Made by a program: the position numbers and the translations under genes
Part shown: positions 35,013 to 43,562 of the stretch, piece by piece
How the letters are laid out: every line of letters begins with the position of its first letter
Numbering within the stretch: the stretch's first letter is position 1
Source: Streptomyces sp. NBC_00271
GTDB taxonomy: Bacteria; Actinomycetota; Actinomycetes; Streptomycetales; Streptomycetaceae
Reading direction: 5' to 3'
DNA length: 64,000 nt
Assembly (NCBI RefSeq): GCF_036178845.1
Contig: NZ_CP108070.1
Span: 1,922,001-1,986,000 of the forward strand
Notes under the pieces: generated by a model
Seen by the model: only the letters and a program-made list of their open reading frames with translations
Databases searched by the model: none
What the model was told of the DNA's origin: nothing

Positions 35013-35888
35013 ATGGAACGCAACCTCCTCGTGATCGGGGCCACCGGCAAGACCGGCGGCCACACCACGGAACTCCTGCTCCAGCGCGGACACCGCGTCC
35101 GCGCACTCGTCCGCGGCCTCGACGGGCGCGCCGAGCGGCTCGCCGCCCTCGGAGCGGACGTCGTGGAAGGCGACGTCCTCGACCTGGACTCCCTGGCCCG
35201 GGCGAGCCAGGGGATCGACGCCCTGTACTTCACCTATCCGATCAGCCCCGGCCTGATGGACGCGACCGCGAACGTGGCCCAGGCGGCGGAGGAGAACGGG
35301 GTCCAGGCGATCGTGAACATGTCGCAGGTCTCCGCCCGGCGCAACACCGCCAGCAACGCGGCACGCCAGCACTGGGTCGCCGAACGCGTCCTGGACCACT
35401 CTCCGGTCCCCGTCACCCACATCCGCCCGACCTTCTTCGCCCAGTGGCTGATCGACACCTGGGCCGACGGAACCGGCGAACTGCGCCTGCCGTTCGCCGA
35501 CGGACGCCACGCCCCCATCGCGGAAAGCGACCAGGCGAAGGTGATCGCGGCCGTCCTGGAAGATCCCGCCCCGCACGCCGGCCAGATCTACCCGCTGTAC
35601 GGAGCCGAGGAGCTCAACCACTACGAGATCGCCGAGAAGATGTCGCGGGCGCTGGACCGTGAAGTCACCTACGTGCCCATCGAACTCGACGAATTCGCCG
35701 CCATCCTGCAGGGGCGCGGCGCGCCTGACCACCTGATCCAACACCTGCTCGCCGTGGCCGTCGACTACCGCAACGGCGTCTTCGCCGGCACCAACGACCT
35801 CGTGAAGACGATCGGCGACAGCGACCCCCTCGACGTCGAGGGCTTCATCGCCCAAAACCGCGCGGCCTTCGACCTGCCCACTGCCTGA
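35013..35888 (+). CDS. NmrA/TMR-like NAD(P)-binding protein
   Basis: 291 residues. Rossmann motif VIGATGKTGGHTTELLLQRG at residues 7-26, then GADVVEGDVLDLDSLARASQ. The ending NHYEIAEKMSRALDREVTYV is typical of NmrA-like atypical SDRs, which lack the YxxxK catalytic pair and often act as redox sensors or quinone reductases. ATG 35013 has CGGAG about 8-12 nt upstream. Second gene of the TetR-controlled cluster. Confidence 0.88.
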   Translation: MERNLLVIGATGKTGGHTTELLLQRGHRVRALVRGLDGRAERLAALGADVVEGDVLDLDSLARASQGIDALYFTYPISPGLMDATANVAQAAEENGVQAIVNMSQVSARRNTASNAARQHWVAERVLDHSPVPVTHIRPTFFAQWLIDTWADGTGELRLPFADGRHAPIAESDQAKVIAAVLEDPAPHAGQIYPLYGAEELNHYEIAEKMSRALDREVTYVPIELDEFAAILQGRGAPDHLIQHLLAVAVDYRNGVFAGTNDLVKTIGDSDPLDVEGFIAQNRAAFDLPTA

Positions 35889-35904
35889 ACACCGGAGAAA
35901 AGCA

Positions 35905-36735
35905 ATGAGCGTTTGGTTCATCACTGGATCATCCCGGGGCTTCGGCCTGGAGATCACCCGTGCCGCCCTCGCCGCCGGCCATCAGGTGGTCGCGACCGCG
36001 CGGAAGACCGAAACCGTCCGCGAGCAGTTTCCCGACGCCGGCGACGCGCTGCTCACCGTGCCGCTGGACGTGACCGACCCCCAGAGCATCCAGGCGGCCG
36101 TCGACGCGGCGGTCGAGCGGTTCGACCGGATCGACGTCCTGGTCAACAACGCCGGCACCGGACTGCTCGCCGCCGTCGAAGAGTCCGACGACGCCGCGGT
36201 CCGCGCGGTGTACGAGACCAACGTGTTCGGCCCGCTCGCCGTCCAACGCGCCGTACTGCCGGTACTGCGGCGCCAGCACTCCGGCCACGTGATCAACATC
36301 AGCTCCATCGTGGGCTTCGCCACCGCGCCGGGCTGGGGCATCTACGCCTCCACGAAGTTCGCCGTCGAAGGCTTCACCGAGACTCTCCACACCGAACTGG
36401 CCCCCCTCGGCATCCACGTGACGCTCGTGGAACCGGGCTTCTTCCGCACCGACTTCCTCGACCCCACCAGCCTGCACACCGGCCCCGACACGATCGACGA
36501 CTACGCACCCACCGTCGGCGCGATGCGTGCAGCCGCCGCGAGCCTGAACCACGCCCAGCCCGGCGACCCGGTCAAGGCCGCGCACGCCATAGTCGAGATG
36601 GCCGCCGCTCCTGAGCCGCCCCTGCGCCTCCCCCTCGGAGCCGACACCCTGCAAGCCTTCGGCGCCAAACTGGACACGTTCCGCAAGGAGATGGACGCCT
36701 GGCGGCACGTCGCCCTCGCCACCGATCACGACTAG
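35905..36735 (+). CDS. Classical short-chain dehydrogenase/reductase
   Basis: 276 residues. Cofactor motif TGSSRGFGLEITRAALAAGH (about 8-27); NNAGTG; catalytic Ser in INISSIVG; YASTK carries the active-site Tyr and Lys (GIYASTKFAVEGFTETL). GGAG lies 7-8 nt before ATG 35905. Co-transcribed with the NmrA-like gene (16-nt gap). It reduces a keto group with NADPH; substrate unknown. Confidence 0.93.
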   Translation: MSVWFITGSSRGFGLEITRAALAAGHQVVATARKTETVREQFPDAGDALLTVPLDVTDPQSIQAAVDAAVERFDRIDVLVNNAGTGLLAAVEESDDAAVRAVYETNVFGPLAVQRAVLPVLRRQHSGHVINISSIVGFATAPGWGIYASTKFAVEGFTETLHTELAPLGIHVTLVEPGFFRTDFLDPTSLHTGPDTIDDYAPTVGAMRAAAASLNHAQPGDPVKAAHAIVEMAAAPEPPLRLPLGADTLQAFGAKLDTFRKEMDAWRHVALATDHD

Positions 36736-36779
36736 GAAAACACCCCTGAGTCCGCCGTCTTCACCGGAAGGACGTTCCC

Positions 36780-37658
36780 GTGACCGCACAGCAGCCGTCC
36801 CCACAGCAACCGTCCGCCGCAGCACGCCATTACCGGCAAGGCGACCTGCGCCGGAAGATCGACGAAGCGCTCGACCGCCTCCACCCGGGGCATACGACGC
36901 TCACCACCGACGACCTTCATGGCGTGGACGAGTTCCACATCGGCGGCCATGCGGCGACGCGAGAACTGGCCGAACACCTGGAACTGAGCGCGGGCCTGCG
37001 TGTCCTCGACGTGGGAAGCGGCCTGGGCGGCCCGGCCCGCCATCTGGCCCAGCACGCAGGCGCCGATGTCACCGGCGTGGACCTGACCGAGGAGTACGTC
37101 GACGTCGCGCGCCGGCTCACCGACCGCGTGGGCCTCGCCGACCGGGTCCGCTTCCAGCAGGGGGACGTGACCGCACTGCCCTTTCCCCAGGCGAGCTTCG
37201 ACCGGGCCTGGATGCTGCACGTGGGCATGAACATCGAGGACAAGGCCCGCCTGTTCACCGAGATCAGCCGCGTCCTGACCGACAACGGCCTCTTCATCGT
37301 GTACGACGTCATGCTCCTCGGCGATCCCACCCTCGTCAGCTACCCACTGCCATGGGCCTCGGAGCCCGAACACAGCTTCCTGGCCCGCCCCCAGGAGTAC
37401 CGCTCGCTGCTGCGCAAGGCCGGGTTCGACATCGTCGCCGAGCACGATCACCGCTCGCAAGCCGTCCAGGCGCTTCGTGACGCGGGCGACGCGCACCACC
37501 GGAACAGCACGCCGCACAACCCTGCGGGCGGAGACACGCCTCCTGCCCCGATCAGCGTGGCGATGGGCACCGACGCATCGACCAAGCTCGCAAAGGTGCT
37601 CCAGAACATGGAGGATGGTCTCCTTGCTCCGACCGAGATGATCTGCCGTCTCCGCTGA
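36780..37658 (+). CDS. SAM-dependent methyltransferase (class I, UbiE-like)
   Basis: 292 residues from GTG 36780. SAM motif I VLDVGSGLGGPARHLAQHAG (about 74-93), motif II DVTGVDLTEEYVDVA, motif III/IV VTALPFPQASFDRAWMLHVG. Closest in style to UbiE/sterol-type C- or O-methyltransferases. Last gene of the TetR/MFS/NmrA/SDR cluster (44-nt gap), suggesting the cluster modifies and exports one compound, or defends against a redox-active one. Confidence 0.9.
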   Translation: MTAQQPSPQQPSAAARHYRQGDLRRKIDEALDRLHPGHTTLTTDDLHGVDEFHIGGHAATRELAEHLELSAGLRVLDVGSGLGGPARHLAQHAGADVTGVDLTEEYVDVARRLTDRVGLADRVRFQQGDVTALPFPQASFDRAWMLHVGMNIEDKARLFTEISRVLTDNGLFIVYDVMLLGDPTLVSYPLPWASEPEHSFLARPQEYRSLLRKAGFDIVAEHDHRSQAVQALRDAGDAHHRNSTPHNPAGGDTPPAPISVAMGTDASTKLAKVLQNMEDGLLAPTEMICRLR

Positions 37659-38276
37659 TCTCACGAAGACCGCACCTGGATCGGTGTCTACCGCACCATC
37701 GTCCGTTCGCCGTTGAGCCGTCTCCGGCCCAAGGGCGAACGGATCCGCTCAGTGCACGGAACGGTCCTGTGCCGGCTGTCCCACCAACGAGTGCCCACGC
37801 CGCAGGCAGTGACAGGGTGCCGTGCGGTACCTGGACTGGCAGCTCGATGACCCGGCCGGCCTGGTCGTCGAGGCCGCCCTGCCGATCCACGACGCTGTAG
37901 AGGCGCATCCATCGCTGGTCCGTCCGTACAGGGCGTGGAGGGCCGGTTTGCGGACGCCAGGGAACGCGGCGGCGGCCCGCTCGGTGCCTTCCCAGAGTTT
38001 CCCGCCCGGCCGCCCGCGGGGACGGATGCCAGGCGCAGCCGACACACGCCATGCACGGGGTGCCCGGCGGTCATGCGCCGGGAGTCGGCGTCGTCAGGGG
38101 GGCGAGTACATCAGGAGCCGTCCGGAGGAGTCTCTGGGGAGACATCCCGGAAAGGTCGTGTGGTGCGGGTGGCGTGGCCTACGTACGTGAAGGTCTTGTC
38201 GACCCGTCCCCGATCAACTCCCCCTGGGGTTAGGTTGTTTGCTCTTGAATAGCGCGGCTCTCCGGGGAGGAGCTTT
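37659..38276. other. Intergenic region with an arsenate-reductase-like fragment
   Basis: No intact gene. At 37822-37935 (+) the frame reads VRYLDWQLDDPAGLVVEAAL, then PIHDAVEAH. This resembles the C-terminus of a low-molecular-weight-phosphatase-type arsenate reductase (RDW.LPDPAG...V..IRD). Start and P-loop are absent. Nothing else is recognisable. Confidence 0.35.
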
Positions 38277-39179
38277 ATGTTCGGTGACGCTTTGGGTCAG
38301 GACGCCGCCGTGCTGAGATGGCGGGTCGACATCACCAAGGCGCACCCGGCACGCGTCTACGACCTGTTTCTCGGGGGCACGGACAACTACCCGGTCGACC
38401 GGGCAGCGGCCGCCGCGGCGCTCGCCGCCAACCCGCGGGGTTACCTCGACATCCGGCACAACCGGGACTTCTTGCGCCGGGCGGTGACCACGCTGACGGC
38501 GCAGGACGGCATCCGGCAGTTCCTGGACGTCGGCACGGGGCTGCCGACGCAGGAGAACGTCCATCAGATCGCCCAGCGGATCAGCCCGGACTCGCGGGTC
38601 GTGTACGTCGACAACGACCCGGTGGTCCTGGCCCAGGTGTACACCCTGCTCACCAACGGCTCCGAGGGCCGTACGGACTACATCGACGCGGACCTCAAGC
38701 AGCCTGCTCGGATCCTCGAACAGGCTGCCAAGACCCTGGACTTCGACCAGCCGGTCGCGCTCGTGCTCGCGGCCGTCCTGCACTTCGTCGAGGACGAGGA
38801 GGCCTACCGGGCCGTGCGTGAGCTGGTGGACGCGTTGCCGTCGGGCAGCCGGCTCGTCCTCAGTCATCTCACCGAGGACGTCAACCCCGAGGCCATCGGC
38901 GCGGTGCGACGGACGTACACCGAGCGCGGTTTCACCTTCGTGCTGCGATCGAAGCGGGACGTCGAGCGGTTCTTCACGGAGGTCGGGCTCGTACTGGAGG
39001 AGCCGAGTGTCGTCCCGGTCCACCGCTGGCGCCCCGACGGCGCGGCCCCCTCCCCCGAACAGGCCGACCCCGCCCACCTCGCGACCCTCGATGCCATCGA
39101 GATGATCCGCTTCCATGACATCAACGACGTCACGGAAGCGGACATCAACATCTACGCGGCGACGGGTCGCAAGGCATGA
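38277..39179 (+). CDS. DUF574 / Methyltransf_19 SAM-dependent methyltransferase
   Basis: 300 residues. Signature ITKAHPARVYDLFLGGTDNY near the N-terminus, then IRHNRDFLRRAV, the SAM loop FLDVGTGLPTQENVHQIAQ, and VVYVDNDPVVLAQVYTLL. This family is expanded in Streptomyces, is probably a methyltransferase and has unknown targets. GGGGAGGAG upstream (38264-38272) supports ATG 38277. Monocistronic. Confidence 0.92.
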   Translation: MFGDALGQDAAVLRWRVDITKAHPARVYDLFLGGTDNYPVDRAAAAAALAANPRGYLDIRHNRDFLRRAVTTLTAQDGIRQFLDVGTGLPTQENVHQIAQRISPDSRVVYVDNDPVVLAQVYTLLTNGSEGRTDYIDADLKQPARILEQAAKTLDFDQPVALVLAAVLHFVEDEEAYRAVRELVDALPSGSRLVLSHLTEDVNPEAIGAVRRTYTERGFTFVLRSKRDVERFFTEVGLVLEEPSVVPVHRWRPDGAAPSPEQADPAHLATLDAIEMIRFHDINDVTEADINIYAATGRKA

Positions 39180-39608
39180 TCAAGGTTTTGGTCAGGCCTC
39201 GATCAGGGTTCGGTCAGAGGCGCTCGGGCGTCCCGATGCCCAGTTGGGCCATGCCCTGGTGCAGGGTGCGGGCCAACTCACGCTCGGCCGAGGCCAGTTC
39301 CAGCCCCGGGTGAGCGGCCGGGCGGACCTTGCCCGCCTTGCGCAGGATCGACTGGATCGGCTGGATACGGGCGTACGCGTACTTGAGGGAGCGGAGGGCT
39401 GTCCAGCATCCCAGTCGCGTCGACCGCAGAGGTGCCACGGCTCCGCCGGGTGTGCCGTCTCCAGAGTCCAGCATGCTCCGCTCAGACGCGAAATTCGGTG
39501 TGGCCCTGGACGGGTGACGGTGTACCGGACAATGAATCAGATTCCGGTACACCACCATTGCCGTCTATTCGGTGCGGTCAGTATTCCGCTGCGCCTCCGG
39601 GAGAATCA
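39180..39608. other. Intergenic region with a weak leftward fragment
   Basis: On the minus strand, 39214-39420 reads [20 protein letters not shown] and [20 protein letters not shown], with protein-like composition to a stop at 39214. There is no convincing start, and the upstream part is low quality. Family unknown. Nothing else seen. Confidence 0.25.
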
Positions 39609-39974
39609 TCAGCCGTCGTACCAGCCGTACTGAGTGATGGTGCCGTGACCGCTGCAGCTGCCCCCGAAGTCCCAGAAACCGGGCCCCTGCAGCGGGCCGT
39701 GGATGTCCGTGCCATCACTGCAGTGCGTCCATGCCCCGGTGCGGCCGTAATCGACGGTGACCGTTGCGCGCCAGGAAACCCCATTAAAGGAGTACGTGTT
39801 GAAGCCGTGGTTCGGGACATGCATGGGGCTTACTTTGCCCGACTGCCAGACGACGTGGTGCGTCACGCCCGCCGCTGTCGAGTGGGGCGTCGCCGCCTCG
39901 GCTGCACCACCCATGGCGACGGTGCCGGCGATGGTCGCGGCTCCAAAGAACAGGCTGATCGCTTTTCTGTGCAC
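39609..39974 (-). CDS. Small secreted protein
   Basis: 121 residues from GTG 39974. Signal peptide ISLFFGAATIAGTVAMGGAAEA, then a mature domain of about 93 residues rich in Gly, Trp, His and Tyr with two cysteines (WTHCSDGTDI, FGGSCSGHG). Family not recognised; it may bind a surface or a ligand. The leader ATAGGGGGAAC shortly before the start matches that of the small secreted gene at 17664. Codon use has more A/T than its neighbours. Confidence 0.6.
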   Translation of the reverse strand: MHRKAISLFFGAATIAGTVAMGGAAEAATPHSTAAGVTHHVVWQSGKVSPMHVPNHGFNTYSFNGVSWRATVTVDYGRTGAWTHCSDGTDIHGPLQGPGFWDFGGSCSGHGTITQYGWYDG

Positions 39975-40082
39975 GGGTCAGTTCCCCCTATCGCAAGTTT
40001 GGTCATGTGCACGCTATTGAGATTTCCTGAAGCAAGTCAACTGCACCAACGAGTTGAAATAAGCCAAAGGGGGCGGAGAGAA

Positions 40083-40202
40083 ATGGAACTCGTTTCCTCA
40101 TTTCGTCCAGACATCATTTACGCTGGTGGGCAAGGTGTTCCCACGGACAAGGTTCGTGAGAACGGAACCTGGTGGCTTCGTCAGCGGTTCGTAACGACGT
40201 GA
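40083..40202 (+). CDS. 39-codon ORF with good ribosome site
   Basis: ATG 40083 preceded by GGGGGCGGAGAG. The peptide is MELVSSFRPDIIYAGGQGVP, then TDKVRENGTWWLRQRFVTT. No family recognised. It sits alone between a secreted-protein gene and mosaic debris and may be a leader peptide or chance. Confidence 0.25.
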   Translation: MELVSSFRPDIIYAGGQGVPTDKVRENGTWWLRQRFVTT

Positions 40203-40930
40203 GTTCCGACCGGGACCGCCCTGCACTCGGGTGCGGCGGTCGTGGTCGCAGCCGGCCGCGGCGAGTCGCGAGGAGGCCGGCCCGGAAGCGTGCGGGGGCA
40301 CCCAACTGGGCCATCACACGCTGAATGCGCCTTTGCGTGGTGCGCTCGCTCCGGCCCTGGCCCCGGGCGATGGCGGCGTCGGTGTGCCCGGCGGCGGCAG
40401 CGTGAGCAGGTGGCGGGTCGCCACGTCGGGTCCGTCGGCCGCAGGTTCCTCCGCGGTACCGGCGGGGCGGCGCCTGGCCCGTCACGGACACCGGAACGGC
40501 GCGCTCCCACTCCACCTCGATGCTCGGACCCGCGCCTGTTCGCCGGACCGGACGCTGGGCAGGATGTCGTCGCTCGGGCGGTCGACGTACGGGGGCCGGT
40601 CGAAGACCCGTACTTCGCGGCGCGCCTCGGCGGTCAGCCGCCGTACCGCAGCGATGACGTCGGTGCGGTCGGTGAGCAGTTCGACCGGCATGTCGGGGTG
40701 GCTGATCCGGGATGCCTCGCGGTGAGCGTCCATCAACATCGGGGGCCACCGCGGTGAACCGGGGCGGCCGCCCGGTCGCTCGCGTCGCCAGGCCGTTGTT
40801 GACCAGCCGGCCGCTGCCGGGTGTTCCGGCGTCGACGATGATCGGTTGCCTGCCCAGCAGCAGATGGGCATTGACGGCGTGCCGACCGAACACGGGAATG
40901 GCAACGCCCTCCGTGCCCAGGCCGCCCGAC
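40114..40930 (-). pseudogene. Mosaic of MBL-fold and LuxR/TrmB regulator fragments
   Basis: Three pieces are joined. First, IPVFGRHAVNAHLLLGRQPI, IVDAGTPGSGR, the first strands of a metallo-beta-lactamase-fold enzyme without its HxHxDH. Second, LATRATGRPPRFTAVAP and, one frame over, MPVELLTDRTDVIAAVRRLT, REVRVFDRPPYVDR, the sensor part of a TrmB-like LuxR regulator. Third, AAGHTDAAIARGQGRSERTT, QRRIQRVMAQLGAPARFRAG, its LuxR-type HTH. Frame changes between pieces and missing domain cores show that at least two deletions fused two unrelated genes. Confidence 0.6.
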
Positions 40931-40934
40931 GCGG

Positions 40935-41984
40935 TCAGCCGAAGAACGGGTCGTCCACGACGTGAACCCAGCCGCCGCCCGGCTGGCGTCGGAGGATCTC
41001 GGTGGTGGTGGTGACCACCGGCTCCGGTCCGACCCCGGTGAGGGTGGCGGTGTTCGACACCAGGGCGACGTCGTCGACCTGTCGGATCTCGCGCATTTCG
41101 AGCTTGAGGCGGGCACCGCTGTCGACCATCTGCCGCATGGCTTGGCGGATGGCGTCCGTGCCCACCAGGTGGGTTCCGGGAGTGGGGACGAAGTGGGCGT
41201 TCGGCTCGTAGAGCGACACCAGACCCTCGACGTCACCGGCCTCCAGGTACTCCATGTACATGGCCCCCAACTCCTGGGGTGTCTGGGCACGGCGCCGGGC
41301 GGTGACGCCGACCGGCTTGTCGCCCCAGCCGGCCGCGTCGATCAGGTCGTACCAGTTGGGATAGGCGCCGTAGGGCAGGTGGCGACGCAGCAGGTCGCCG
41401 ATGAAGGTCGTCGGGGACGCCTTGTGGGGCTTGGCCACGGCCTGGGTGATGATGAGGTCGCTGAACCCGTGCGCCAGGTCCTGACGCGGCAGCAGGGCGT
41501 GCACTTCGTCGGCGAGGCCGGCCGGAAGGCTCTCACGCTGGATTCCGAGGATGTCGGTGGCGATACCCGCCTGGGCCAGCGCCACCTCCGTGCCCTTCCG
41601 CGACGCGATGCCGTCCGAGGTGTGCAGAGCGATGGCGTCCCAGGCGACGGCGATACGCGCTTCCTCGACACCACGCTCGCGGAGAAATGCCGCGGCGAGG
41701 TCGGCGCCGTCGAACTCGAAACGCTGGTCGCTGTTGCTGCCCTCCTCGCTCAGTCCCATGTCGTGCAGGACGCAAGCGGCGAACAGCAGCTCGTCGTCGT
41801 AGTCGGTACCGGCGCGCAGACCCTGGTTCTGGGCATGGGCGCGGGCGAAGACGTAGCTGCGGACGCAGTGATCGTGAATGAACGCAGGCGTGGCCTGTGC
41901 CGCAAAGGCGAATGTGTCCCGGGTGAGGCTCGTGTCGGGGAGGTCGAGCTGCTCGAAGACGGACAGGTGTGCGTCGGTGGTCAT
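40935..41984 (-). CDS. HD-domain protein fused to a SnoaL/NTF2-like domain
   Basis: 349 residues. N-terminal HD domain (about 1-215): FIHDHCVRSYVFARAHA, then FAACVLHDMGLSEEGSNSD (metal-binding HD pair), FEFDGADLAAAFLRERGVEE and AIALHTSDGIASRKG. C-terminal SnoaL/NTF2-like domain (about 235-349): LGAMYMEYLEAGDVEGLVSL, YEPNAHFVPTPGTHLVGTD, ending GGGWVHVVDDPFFG. The HD part resembles the cyanamide-hydratase-like gene at 26777. The fusion is unusual: a small-molecule-binding domain is attached to an HD lyase/hydrolase. Upstream of its start lies the IS110 element, and the nearest GlxA regulator is at 44651. Confidence 0.85.
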   Translation of the reverse strand: MTTDAHLSVFEQLDLPDTSLTRDTFAFAAQATPAFIHDHCVRSYVFARAHAQNQGLRAGTDYDDELLFAACVLHDMGLSEEGSNSDQRFEFDGADLAAAFLRERGVEEARIAVAWDAIALHTSDGIASRKGTEVALAQAGIATDILGIQRESLPAGLADEVHALLPRQDLAHGFSDLIITQAVAKPHKASPTTFIGDLLRRHLPYGAYPNWYDLIDAAGWGDKPVGVTARRRAQTPQELGAMYMEYLEAGDVEGLVSLYEPNAHFVPTPGTHLVGTDAIRQAMRQMVDSGARLKLEMREIRQVDDVALVSNTATLTGVGPEPVVTTTTEILRRQPGGGWVHVVDDPFFG

Positions 41985-42195
41985 GATGTGTCCTTAAGAA
42001 TGTTGGGCGGTCCGGGAGGACCGGGTGTGGCTGATGATGTGTTTGCTGTTGATGGCTCCAGGAGAATGGCCGCCCGGTCCTCCGGGATGCTCCGACCACT
42101 GATTGAGAACTGCGGTCATCGCTGGTTAAGGACCTGTCGGCGGAGTGTTCCCCGGGCCACGGAAGTGCTGGTCACGGTGGAACGGAGCGACGGGC
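41985..42195 (+). other. IS110 left-end noncoding region, candidate guide (bridge) RNA
   Basis: 211 nt between the HD gene start and the IS110 transposase. IS110 elements encode a structured guide RNA in this position (established for IS621-type elements). CCGGGAGGACCGGG (42012-42025) is complementary to CCCGGTCCTCCGGG (42073-42086) at 13 of 14 positions, and the latter can also fold alone. 42048-42141 recurs at 15920-16014 on the other strand. An RNA is inferred from family biology, structure and conservation; no transcript evidence. Confidence 0.4.
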
Positions 42196-43397
42196 TTGAG
42201 CACGCCTCACGCGCGGATATGGGTCGGCATTGACGCCGGCAAGGGGCATCACTGGGCGGTGGCGTGAACGCCGACGGTGAGACGCTGTTCTCGACGAAGG
42301 TGATCAACGACGAGGCCCAGATCCTTACGCTGATCGACACGGCCCGGGAGAAGGCCGACGAGGTGGCGTGGGCGGTGGACATCTCCGGCCGGGCCTCCGC
42401 CCTGCTGTTGGCCTTGCTCATCGCGCACGGGCAGCGGGTCGTCTACGTGCCCGGCCGCACCGTCAACCGGATGACCGGCGCCTACCGCGGTGAGGGCAAG
42501 ACTGATGCCAAAGACGCCCTGGTCATCGCCGACCAGGCCCGCATGCGCCGGGACTTCGCTCCGATTGAGACTCCTCCAGAACTGGTCTCCGCGCTCCAGT
42601 TGCTCACCGGTTACCGGCGCGACCTGATCGCCGACCGGGTCCGGCTGATCAACCGGCTGCGTGACCTGCTGGTCGGCATCTGCCCCGCGCTGGAGCGGGC
42701 CTTCGACTACTCCGCGGCCAAGGGCCCGGTGGTCATGCTGACGGAGTATCAGACCCCGGCTGCTCTGCACCGGACCGGCGCCAAGCGGTTGACCACCTGG
42801 CTGGAACGCCGCAAGGTCCGCGGCGCCGACGCCGTTGCGGTCAAGGCCGTCGAGGCTGCCCAGTCCCAGAGCACTGCCCTGCCCGGGGAGGCCCGGGCGG
42901 CCAAGCTGGTGCGCGACCTGGCCCACCAGCTCCTGGCCCTGGACGAGCGGATCAAGGACAACGACCGGGAGATCCGCGAGACCTTCCGCGCCGACGACCG
43001 CGCTGAGATCATCGAGTCCATGCCCGGCATGGGCCCGATCCTGGGTGCCGAGTTCGTTGCCATCGTCGGTGACCTGTCCGGCTACCGCGACGCCGGGCGC
43101 CTGGCCTCGCACGCCGGCCTGGCGCCGGTGCCCCGCGACTCCGGCCGCCGCACCGGCAACTATCACCGGCCCAAACGCTACAACCGGCGCCTGCGTTGGC
43201 TGTTCTACATGTCCGCGCAGTCCGCCATGATGCGACCCGGCCCCTCCCGGGACTACTACCTCAAGAAGCGCGCCGAAGGACTGTTGCATATCCAGGCCCT
43301 GCTCGCGCTCGCCCGGCGCCGGGTCGACGTTCTGTGGGCGTTGCTGCGTGACAAGAGACTGTTCACCTCCGCCCCGCCGGTCACGCAGGCGGCTTGA
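42196..43397 (+). mobile_element. IS110-family element, transposase frameshifted near the N-terminus
   Basis: TTG 42196 (GGAG upstream) reads RIWVGIDAGKGHHWAVA, with the first catalytic Asp of the RuvC-like DEDD domain in VGIDAGK, then a stop at 42265-42267. One base over, the protein continues VNADGETLFSTKVINDE, EVAWAVDISGRASALLLALL (second acid), GRTVNRMTGAYRGEGKTDAK and DALVIADQARM. The Tnp_20 domain follows: IIESMPGMGPILGAEFVAIV, LASHAGLAPVPRDSGR, LFYMSAQSAM, to 43397. About 400 residues when joined. A G missing near 42262 separates the first Asp from the rest, so it is inactive as written. The right end would lie in 43398-43562, where nothing else is seen. Confidence 0.85.
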
Positions 43398-43562
43398 CAC
43401 GATCATTGAGATTCTCCTTCTTTTGGGCCCCGGTCCGGGGCGGATCGGCACGGTGGCCGGGCGGCGCGCTCACGCGTGCCGGGTATGGGGGGTGCGGCTG
43501 TACGGCAGGTGGCGTGGCAGCCGGTCGCCCCACGGGGGGGATGTGCGGCTGGAGTGCTGCGC

